NCBI GenBank assembly: GCA_903881065.1 | Contig: CAIRRW010000283.1 | Location: forward strand, 1-5,007 | Reading direction: 5' to 3' | Source: an uncultured Bacteroidota bacterium | GTDB taxonomy: Bacteria > Bacteroidota > Bacteroidia > 2-12-FULL-35-15 | Length of the DNA: 5,007 bases | Part shown: piece by piece, positions 1 to 5,007 of the stretch | Position numbering within the stretch: the stretch's first letter is position 1 | Layout: each line of letters begins with the position of its first letter | The notes under the pieces: model-generated | Told to the model about the DNA's origin: nothing | Databases searched by the model: none | What the model saw: the letters and a program-made list of their open reading frames with translations, nothing else | Made by a program: the position numbers and the translations under genes

Positions 1-549
1 AACAGTAGCACCAGCCGACCATGTATATGTTGTTCCGCCTGTTGCAATAAGTGTGGCTGTTCCGCCGATACAAATAGTAGGAGAGTTAACAGCTACAGGC
101 AATGGGTTTACAGTGATTGTAGAAACTGCAGTGCCAGAACAAGCCGCGATAGTTGCCGTTACGGTATACGTGGTGGTAACGTTAGGGCTCACAGTAGCAG
201 TATCATGGCCTACAATGGTTGCTCCAGTCGACCATGAATAAGTAGCTGTTCCAGTAGTTCCAGTTCCAAGTGGCGCAACTAATGTTACCGATTGTCCCGG
301 GCAAATAGTTGCTGAATTAACAGTAACAGTAGGAGGGCGGGTAACAGTTATAGTTGATGTTGCAGTGCCTGAACAGCCTGCTGAGGTACCTGTTACCGTA
401 TAAGTAGTAGTGTTATTAGGGTTAGCGGTAGCAGTATCATGTCCTACCACAGTAGCTCCAGCTGACCAAGTGTAAGTAGTAGCACCGTTTGCAATAAGAA
501 TTGCTGGCGTACCTCTGCATATTCCGGGAGAATTAACAGTAACTGTTGG
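1..549 (-). repeat. Tandem Ig/PKD-like protein repeats (two full units and a partial third)
   Basis: Within the surface protein, unit 1 spans residues 298-369 (bases 334-549, 72 residues), unit 2 spans 370-447 (100-333, 78 residues) and unit 3 starts at 448 and is cut by the window edge (1-99). Shared landmarks are V-NS-x-x-IC at the start, Y-x-WS-x-GAT in the middle, GHDTAT, TTTYTVT, CSGTA and a closing TITV. Unit 2 is longer by six residues (an LGTGTTG-containing insertion before YSWS). The DNA has diverged between units, but a 14-base stretch (GTAGCAGTATCATG on the plus strand) is identical in units 1 and 2. More units are likely to the left. Confidence 0.85.
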
Positions 550-1440
550 TGATGGATTAACGGTTACACCAATATGATTGGAAGTACCTGTGCTTCCCGA
601 ACAGGTTACAGTACATTGATAATAAATAATACCAGTACTAGTCGAATTTATAGTTAATGTATTCAAGGTATCATTAAGTATATTAGTATAGGTAATACTA
701 TCTGATGATGACATCCATTGGTATCTTACGCCACTACCTAAAGTAGGGTTTTGCAATGAAAGGGCGAAACTAGTTCCTGCACAAACCGAAGTGGCAGTTG
801 TTAAGGTGTTGCCGGGCGCAGGAGTTCCGGCGCATGGTGTGCCGCCTGTATAATTAATTACCAGTTGAGGCAAAGCAAAATTATATGCAGCTGTACTTCC
901 TCTTATTAAAGAAAAGCAAGCAAAATTAAAAGCCTGCTGCCCTCTAACATAATTCAATAAAGTTGTTGCAATAGCTGCTGAGCCTCCTGTAGGGCCATTA
1001 GTTTGAAGCAATAAAGGGTGAGTACCACTCCATGCTCCTGTATATAAATTTGTTGTTGATCCACCTACAGCACATCTGCCATATAAGGTTGTACCTGTTA
1101 ATAATGAAATATCATCAGTTGCATCATTTAACTGATTCCCTGTATTGCCAGAATTGGTAGTTCCTGTGGTGGTACTATAAATTAAATTAGCGCTTGTAAT
1201 AGTGGCTCCAGCAGGCACGGAGGATAAATCGAATTTAAACCACCCTCGTTTTGTACTTGTTACACCGGTCAAACTATTTGCTGTCTGCGCTCCGGCGGAT
1301 GTTACCACGCCATAAGTTGTTGGTGTAAGTGTTACTGTTTGAGCTATTGCTGCAGGCATAAGTACACTCATAACCAATGAAGAAATAAACCAATTTAAGG
1401 TTCTTGTCTTTCTTTTTTGCTGTTTTGTAATTTCTTTCAT
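1..1440 (-). CDS. Large secreted/surface repeat protein, N-terminal 480 codons (3' end outside window)
   Basis: The frame is open from ATG at 1440 to the left edge, with no stop in 480 codons. Residues 1-33 form a Sec signal peptide: a Lys/Arg-rich start, a hydrophobic core near residues 17-28, and a likely cut after AIA33. Residues 35-197 are beta-rich; GWFKFDLSSVPAGATITSA (66-84) and the closing LPQLVINY (190-197) resemble the CBM96/DNRLRE carbohydrate-binding fold. Residues 203-296 look like the Ig-like domain common in Bacteroidota surface proteins (CAGTPAPGNTL at the start, YQW near 240, IIYYQCTVTC at 271-280). Tandem repeats follow from residue 298, each complete unit with two Cys (308/356, 380/434) that could form a disulfide. 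Such proteins are usually exported across the outer membrane by type IX secretion through a C-terminal sorting domain, which would lie outside the window. Adhesion or glycan binding is a family-level inference; no enzyme domain is visible. No Shine-Dalgarno precedes the ATG. The reading frame is certain, the exact role is not. Confidence 0.9.
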   Translation of the reverse strand, partial: MKEITKQQKRKTRTLNWFISSLVMSVLMPAAIAQTVTLTPTTYGVVTSAGAQTANSLTGVTSTKRGWFKFDLSSVPAGATITSANLIYSTTTGTTNSGNTGNQLNDATDDISLLTGTTLYGRCAVGGSTTNLYTGAWSGTHPLLLQTNGPTGGSAAIATTLLNYVRGQQAFNFACFSLIRGSTAAYNFALPQLVINYTGGTPCAGTPAPGNTLTTATSVCAGTSFALSLQNPTLGSGVRYQWMSSSDSITYTNILNDTLNTLTINSTSTGIIYYQCTVTCSGSTGTSNHIGVTVNPSPTVTVNSPGICRGTPAILIANGATTYTWSAGATVVGHDTATANPNNTTTYTVTGTSAGCSGTATSTITVTRPPTVTVNSATICPGQSVTLVAPLGTGTTGTATYSWSTGATIVGHDTATVSPNVTTTYTVTATIAACSGTAVSTITVNPLPVAVNSPTICIGGTATLIATGGTTYTWSAGATV

Positions 1441-1461
1441 AATTTTAATTTTATTTGGTCT

Positions 1462-1492
1462 CAAAGAAACCTAATTCATTACCACAAACAAA
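1462..1492 (-). promoter_or_regulatory. Weak candidate Bacteroidota promoter for the surface-protein gene
   Basis: On the minus strand TTTG (1492-1489) is followed after 19 bases by TTTCTTTG (1469-1462). This fits the TTTG / TAnnTTTG pattern of the Bacteroidota primary sigma factor except for the conserved A of the -7 box, which is T here. A start near 1455 would give a leader of about 15 nt. The proposed -33 box lies inside the left arm of the palindrome at 1484-1517. The mismatch makes this a tentative call; other one-mismatch candidates exist further upstream (minus strand, 1535-1528 and 1555-1548). Confidence 0.25.
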
Positions 1493-1517
1493 CTTTTGTA
1501 TACCAAAGTTTGTTTTT
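1484..1517. promoter_or_regulatory. Long palindrome in the divergent intergenic region, candidate operator or leader hairpin
   Basis: The sequence is symmetric about 1500/1501. AAACAAACTTT (1486-1496) is the exact reverse complement of AAAGTTTGTTT (1505-1515). The inner six bases GTATAC (1498-1503) are also self-complementary, and only one internal pair (1497/1504) breaks the symmetry; the outer pair 1484/1517 matches again beyond one further mismatch. It sits 44-77 bases before the ATG of the surface gene and about 70-90 bases before the proposed pgk -7 box. It could be a dimeric regulator site, or an AU-rich hairpin in the surface gene's mRNA leader if transcription starts upstream. Which of these applies cannot be decided from the sequence. 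Confidence 0.5.
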
Positions 1518-1584
1518 AGTAGTTAAACAGAAATAATAGTGACTTTAGAAACTTAAACCCAGCATAACAGATTAAAAAAAATCA

Positions 1585-1615
1585 TTTTATGTATTAAATG
1601 GAAAGGTTACTTTTG
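1585..1615 (+). promoter_or_regulatory. Promoter of pgk, Bacteroidota-type (-33 TTTT, -7 TACTTTTG)
   Basis: TACTTTTG at 1608-1615 matches the Bacteroidota -7 consensus TAnnTTTG exactly. A TTTT at 1585-1588, 19 bases before it, is a three-of-four match to the -33 TTTG. Transcription would start near 1620, giving a leader of about 30 nt before the ATG at 1652. That leader is A/T-rich with no Shine-Dalgarno, as is usual in this phylum. The -7 box is strong and the -33 box is weak. Confidence 0.7.
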
Positions 1616-1651
1616 CAGTCCATAATATTAAAAACTTAAAAACATATAATA

Positions 1652-2845
1652 ATGAAAACGGTAGATAATTATAATTTCAAAGGTAAGAAAGCATTAGTGC
1701 GCGTTGATTTTAATGTTCCGCTTGATGCACAATTTAATATCACGGATGATACACGTATGCGTGCTGCCTTGCCAACCATTAATAAAATATTAAATGACGG
1801 GGGAGCTGTAATATTAATGTCGCATCTCGGCAGACCAAAGGATGTGTTTGAGGAAAAGTATTCGTTAAAGCATATTGTAAAACATTTAAGTGATTTGCTT
1901 GGTAAACCGTTAGCTTTCGCCACCAATTGTATTGGTGTGCCTGCCAAAAGTGCTGCTGAAAATTTGAAATCCGGAGAAGTTTTATTATTAGAAAATCTTC
2001 GTTTTCATAAGCAGGAAACTGCCGGAACAGAATCCTTTGCTCAGGAATTAGCTTCACTTGGCAATGTATATGTGAATGATGCATTCGGCACAGCACACCG
2101 TGCACACGCATCCACCACTATCGTTGCGAAATTTTTCCCTAACGATAAAGTATTCGGTTACGTAATGGCAAACGAAATTGCCAATATTAATAAAGTACTC
2201 AATAGCTCCGAAAAGCCTGTAACTGCAATCATGGGTGGTGCAAAAGTTTCCGGTAAAATATTGATTATAGATAATCTTCTCGACAAAATAAACAATCTTA
2301 TTATCGGTGGCGGAATGGCATATACCTTCATAAAGGCGCAGGGCGGCAAGGTTGGCAGTTCTCTTGTAGAAGAAGATAAACTGGATATAGCATTAAAGAT
2401 ATTGAAAGATGCAAAAGAAAAAGGTGTTAACATTTATATCCCTACCGATACAGTTATTGGCGATGCATTTTCTAATGAAGCAAACAAACAAACAGTAGAT
2501 ATAAATATCATTCCTGATGGCTGGATGGGTCTGGATATTGGACCTGCAACCGAAAAACAATATGCTGAAGTAATCAGCAATTCCAAAACTATTTTATGGA
2601 ACGGTCCTATGGGAGTTTTCGAAATGAGCAACTTCGAACACGGTACAAAAGCTGTTGCCGAAGCTATTGTTACTGCTACTCAAAAAGGTGCTTATTCATT
2701 AATCGGTGGTGGCGATTCAGTTGCTGCAATCAATAAATATAATCTTGCTGATAAAGTTAGTTATGTATCCACGGGCGGTGGTGCATTGCTCGAGTATATC
2801 GAAAGCGGTAGTCTGCCAGGTGTAGATGCTATCGAGAAAGGCTAA
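1652..2845 (+). CDS. pgk: Phosphoglycerate kinase
   Basis: This is the cytosolic glycolytic enzyme that moves the acyl phosphate of 1,3-bisphosphoglycerate to ADP, yielding ATP and 3-phosphoglycerate. At 397 residues it is full length for a bacterial PGK. Family motifs appear in the expected order: VRVDFNVPL (16-24, substrate-binding Asp and Asn), the TRMRAALP segment with the basic-patch Arg (34-41), SHLGRP (57-62), LLLENLRFH (111-119), NDAFGTAHRAHAST (142-155), MGGAKVSGK (194-202), IIGGGMAYTF (217-226), GLDIGPAT (293-300), ILWNGPMGVFE (314-324), the nucleotide-loop GGGDS (352-356) and STGGGALLEYI (373-383). No key residue is missing, so it should be active. The ATG lies about 30 nt after the predicted transcription start, and KTVDNYNFKGKKALVRVDFN is a typical PGK beginning. 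It appears to be monocistronic: the upstream gene is divergent and the downstream gene convergent. Confidence 0.98.
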   Translation: MKTVDNYNFKGKKALVRVDFNVPLDAQFNITDDTRMRAALPTINKILNDGGAVILMSHLGRPKDVFEEKYSLKHIVKHLSDLLGKPLAFATNCIGVPAKSAAENLKSGEVLLLENLRFHKQETAGTESFAQELASLGNVYVNDAFGTAHRAHASTTIVAKFFPNDKVFGYVMANEIANINKVLNSSEKPVTAIMGGAKVSGKILIIDNLLDKINNLIIGGGMAYTFIKAQGGKVGSSLVEEDKLDIALKILKDAKEKGVNIYIPTDTVIGDAFSNEANKQTVDINIIPDGWMGLDIGPATEKQYAEVISNSKTILWNGPMGVFEMSNFEHGTKAVAEAIVTATQKGAYSLIGGGDSVAAINKYNLADKVSYVSTGGGALLEYIESGSLPGVDAIEKG

Positions 2846-2862
2846 TTAAATTATTTAGCATT
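2838..2862. terminator. Weak AT-rich dyad spanning the convergent stop codons
   Basis: GCTAA (2841-2845) pairs with TTAGC (2855-2859), with three more A-T pairs inside after one mismatch and two A-T pairs outside after another. The dyad contains the stop codons of both pgk and the convergent membrane-protein gene. It has little GC and no long T-run on either strand, so it is at best a poor bidirectional terminator. It is noted because nothing else in the 5-bp gap could serve. Confidence 0.2.
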
Positions 2863-4236
2863 AATAGTAATATATTCACCATCATTCAGGTGGAAATATT
2901 TCTGATTAACGGAAGCATCGTCACGAATATCCCAACTTCTCATTAGATAGTTTTCAGGACGTAGTTTTGATCTATTGTCATTCGTCAACATATCATCTTC
3001 TGTACAAACTGTAACCGTTTTATTTCTCGGATTGATTTTCGAAAGTAACATTGTTTCCATGGGGTAAGACCAATTAGTACCGATTCCTTTTTCAGGAACA
3101 ATATCTTTTTCTTTAATAACAAATTTATTCCCTTTTAAAGATTGACATTTTTCAATCAGTTTTTCAGCCGTAGTAATTCTATAAGTAAAATCAACTGCTG
3201 CAACTGATATCCAAATTAATCTAAAGATAACCAATACCGCCAGAAAGCAATAAATGACAAGAGTATTTCTCAATGAGAAATTATTAATTGCTATAAATAC
3301 AAAAATAAAGGAGACAATAAATGCCAAAGGAAAATAAACCTGTTCCTGATAACGTGAATGTTCAAATCCATAATAAGCAAGATTTACAAGAGCAATAAAG
3401 AATAAATAAATTCCGATAGAAAGAATTCCTTTTATGTATTCTTTTCTAAGAACAAAGTAAATTATGGTACTTATTCCGAGTACTAATAAATCTTTATAAT
3501 ATTTAAATAAGAAGTGAAGCAGTGATTTTATGTAATCCCAATTATATATCCCATTATGCAATTGATAAATAATATTGTTTGTTTTTCCCCGCTCGTAATC
3601 ATTAGCTGTATGATTCTTATATATCATAACCAGAATAATTAAAACAATAGCCACAATGTAATAAGTAACGTATTCCCATCGGTGTTTTATAAAGTGGAAT
3701 AATAGAATAGAAAGCAATAGAAAATAAGTAAACGGATGACTTGTTAAAATAATAAGAGAAAGAATTACCATTAATATTCGGTCAGAAATTGCGTGACCGT
3801 CTTTGTATAGAATCGATGCTAAAAGAACTAAAAAGCCTACTCCGTAATACAATTCGAACATTGGTGTAAAATATCCATCTCGAATTCCGATAGTTTGCAA
3901 AAGAATTAGAAGAATACCTGCAACATGATTTTTATAACAGTATCTTGAAATTAAGAATAAAATATAAAAGAATAAAACATGCCAGACAGAATAGGAGATT
4001 AAAACTGTTTTTAAACTGCATCCCAGTTTAATTGTAATAACAGGAAGTACTTGAGAAAATAGGAGTATAAAACGATTTAGTTCAACAACAAAGAAATTAC
4101 TGTCTATTACCCTGTAAATATAATATCCTGAATCGGCAAACAATCGTTCTTTGTAATAGATGCTTGCATAAATAAACAGTATAACAAAAAGTAAATGATT
4201 AATTAAGTCCGGAAAAAGTGGATGTGTTTTTTTCAT
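2851..4236 (-). CDS. Polytopic inner-membrane protein, possible GT-C-type glycosyltransferase
   Basis: The protein has 461 residues from ATG at 4236. An in-frame TTG at 4251 would add five residues, but the ATG is preferred because it precedes a normal KKTHP start and leaves a 15-nt gap after the upstream stop. I count about 11-12 hydrophobic segments (near residues 11-28, 55-72, 78-97, 105-118, 130-144, 154-166, 169-183, 190-206, 250-263, 268-289, 300-317, 326-348), then a soluble tail of about 110 residues. The first loop after TM1 carries an acidic residue in ADSGYY (34-39), and a late loop reads FEHSRYQEQVYFP (291-303). An acidic first loop and a late H-x-RY-type motif recall lipid-phosphate-sugar-dependent GT-C transferases, but no family signature is decisive, so the function is not assigned. 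It is probably co-transcribed with the gene upstream. A flippase or polymerase-like envelope protein is an alternative. Confidence 0.85.
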   Translation of the reverse strand: MKKTHPLFPDLINHLLFVILFIYASIYYKERLFADSGYYIYRVIDSNFFVVELNRFILLFSQVLPVITIKLGCSLKTVLISYSVWHVLFFYILFLISRYCYKNHVAGILLILLQTIGIRDGYFTPMFELYYGVGFLVLLASILYKDGHAISDRILMVILSLIILTSHPFTYFLLLSILLFHFIKHRWEYVTYYIVAIVLIILVMIYKNHTANDYERGKTNNIIYQLHNGIYNWDYIKSLLHFLFKYYKDLLVLGISTIIYFVLRKEYIKGILSIGIYLFFIALVNLAYYGFEHSRYQEQVYFPLAFIVSFIFVFIAINNFSLRNTLVIYCFLAVLVIFRLIWISVAAVDFTYRITTAEKLIEKCQSLKGNKFVIKEKDIVPEKGIGTNWSYPMETMLLSKINPRNKTVTVCTEDDMLTNDNRSKLRPENYLMRSWDIRDDASVNQKYFHLNDGEYITINAK

Positions 4237-4251
4237 TGGAATTACAACCAA

Positions 4252-5007
4252 TTAATCAATCGGTTCAAACAAGGCATAGATTAGCGGATTGGCTTTTATT
4301 ACTTCTATGTTCATGTTGTCTATCGAAATGTTTTTTTTGTTTTTATTCCAGATATAAATTTTTATTTCTGCGTTAGGATGTTTTTTAAAGTCAAAATCTG
4401 TGAGGTCTCTTGATAGATAAATTGAGTTTGATTTGCCTAAATTATTATTGTAGTTAATATAATCAGAGCCGAACCACTCAATTGATTTCCCATTTTCCTG
4501 AATGTCTGCTACAAGTACAAGATTTGCTGCAAAAGTAGGAGTAGTGATTGACGCATTTACCTTTAAAATTACATGACGATTATTAATAATATACTTTAGT
4601 TTTTCTTTAAATTCTTTACCATATTCCATTGTCGAATCCAATACAAAGGGTTCCATTTTCTTACTGAATATAACCTGTTCATGCAATTCTTTAGCAGCCT
4701 TCTGTTTCGCGAAGCAATAAAAAGAATAGTTAAAACCTTGTTCTTTCTTTACCATATAAGGATATTTCTCCTTAATGATTTCAATGTATTCCAAAGGCGG
4801 ACAACCGAAAATAAAATAGTCAGTTGTTTGCTTATTTACAAATTCACAAAAAGCTTTTGTATCAATTTTATTATCAAATGGATTATAAACTTCAGCTTTA
4901 AATTCTCTTCCGTATTTTTTAAAATAATGTTCCTTAAAAAGTGGTGGCACCATTAATTCAATAGTCGCTTTTTTATCTCCACCAATTTCATCTAGCAATT
5001 TAAAAGT
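4252..5007 (-). CDS. C-terminal part of an unidentified envelope protein with a beta-sandwich-like domain (5' end outside window)
   Basis: The frame is open from the right edge to TAA at 4254-4252, giving 251 residues here. It has no ATG near its start in this frame: the first possible initiator is TTG at 4998, and the frame continues open beyond it, so the true start probably lies outside the window. Residues 50-100 (with DYFIFGCPPLEYIEIIKEKY) look like a compact alpha/beta segment such as the soluble tail of Bacteroidota membrane glycosyltransferases. Residues 110-251 are rich in beta strands; they include IKIYIWNKNKKNISIDN (215-231) and end NPLIYALFEPID, a pattern I associate with a periplasmic sandwich domain in this phylum. 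No membrane segment is visible in this part. The stop is 15 nt before the next gene's ATG, so the two are probably one operon. Its identity rests on resemblance, not on catalytic residues. Confidence 0.8.
   Translation of the reverse strand, partial: TFKLLDEIGGDKKATIELMVPPLFKEHYFKKYGREFKAEVYNPFDNKIDTKAFCEFVNKQTTDYFIFGCPPLEYIEIIKEKYPYMVKKEQGFNYSFYCFAKQKAAKELHEQVIFSKKMEPFVLDSTMEYGKEFKEKLKYIINNRHVILKVNASITTPTFAANLVLVADIQENGKSIEWFGSDYINYNNNLGKSNSIYLSRDLTDFDFKKHPNAEIKIYIWNKNKKNISIDNMNIEVIKANPLIYALFEPID

Noticed and set aside
53..241. Small plus-strand open frame of 62 codons
   Set aside because: It lies antisense to the surface-protein repeats, and its Val/Thr-rich translation is what the reverse strand of a Thr/Ala/Val repeat gives. 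It has no promoter or leader of its own.
1..549. CRISPR-like or DNA-level direct repeat array
   Set aside because: The repetition follows codons and protein domain units of 72-78 residues, with diverged DNA and no short identical repeats at spacer distances.
1453..1475. Second small dyad (GGTCTCAAAGAAACC core) near the surface-gene start
   Set aside because: It has two mismatches and a stem of only two to three pairs at a time; this level of symmetry is expected by chance in such sequence.
1486..1517. Palindrome with T-run read as a plus-strand intrinsic terminator
   Set aside because: A T5 run overlaps the end of the right arm (1513-1517), but no plus-strand gene lies upstream, the stem is almost all A-T, and the divergent context fits a regulatory site better.
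1669..2631. Four minus-strand open frames inside pgk
   Set aside because: They overlap a complete, motif-perfect pgk on the opposite strand and show no recognisable domains or upstream signals.
4681..4956. Plus-strand open frame of 91 codons with hydrophobic stretches
   Set aside because: It is antisense to the continuous minus-strand gene at 4252-5007. Its Phe/Ile-rich composition reflects the reverse strand of AT-rich, Lys/Glu-rich coding sequence.
4989..4991. ATG at 4991 on the minus strand as the start of the right-hand gene
   Set aside because: It is out of frame with the long coding frame that ends at 4252, so it cannot be the start of that protein.

Overview
The window looks like AT-rich chromosomal DNA from a free-living member of the Bacteroidota, roughly Chitinophagales/Sphingobacteriales-like. 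Three things point there. The first is a large secreted protein with tandem Thr/Gly-rich Ig-like repeats of the kind common in type IX secretion cargo. The second is the lack of Shine-Dalgarno sequences, with A/T-rich leaders instead. The third is a promoter before pgk that fits the Bacteroidota -7 consensus TAnnTTTG exactly. The lineage is inferred from these traits, not from a marker-gene comparison.

Layout. Positions 1-1440 (minus) hold the first 480 codons of a big surface or secreted protein: a signal peptide, a possible CBM96/DNRLRE-like domain, one Ig-like domain, then at least two and a half tandem repeats. The gene continues past the left edge. Positions 1441-1651 are a divergent intergenic region with a long palindrome (1484-1517), a weak candidate promoter for the surface gene and a good candidate promoter for pgk. 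Positions 1652-2845 (plus) are a complete, ordinary phosphoglycerate kinase gene. Its stop codon lies 5 bp from the stop codon of a convergent minus-strand gene pair. That pair is a polytopic membrane protein (2851-4236), possibly a GT-C-type glycosyltransferase, and upstream of it the 3' part of a second gene (4252-5007 and beyond), which encodes a soluble, probably beta-sandwich C-terminal domain.

How the genes fit together. pgk is a housekeeping glycolysis gene with its own promoter and no visible functional tie to its neighbours. The two right-hand minus genes are 15 nt apart and are probably co-transcribed. They may belong to a cell-envelope glycan or glycosylation locus that extends to the right, but that role is an inference from topology and a few motifs. 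The surface protein is a separate unit on the left. I see no mobile element, CRISPR array, RNA gene or toxin-antitoxin pair. I also see no convincing new system. The points most worth a second look are the palindrome in the divergent region, the repeat architecture of the surface protein, and the unassigned membrane/sandwich gene pair.
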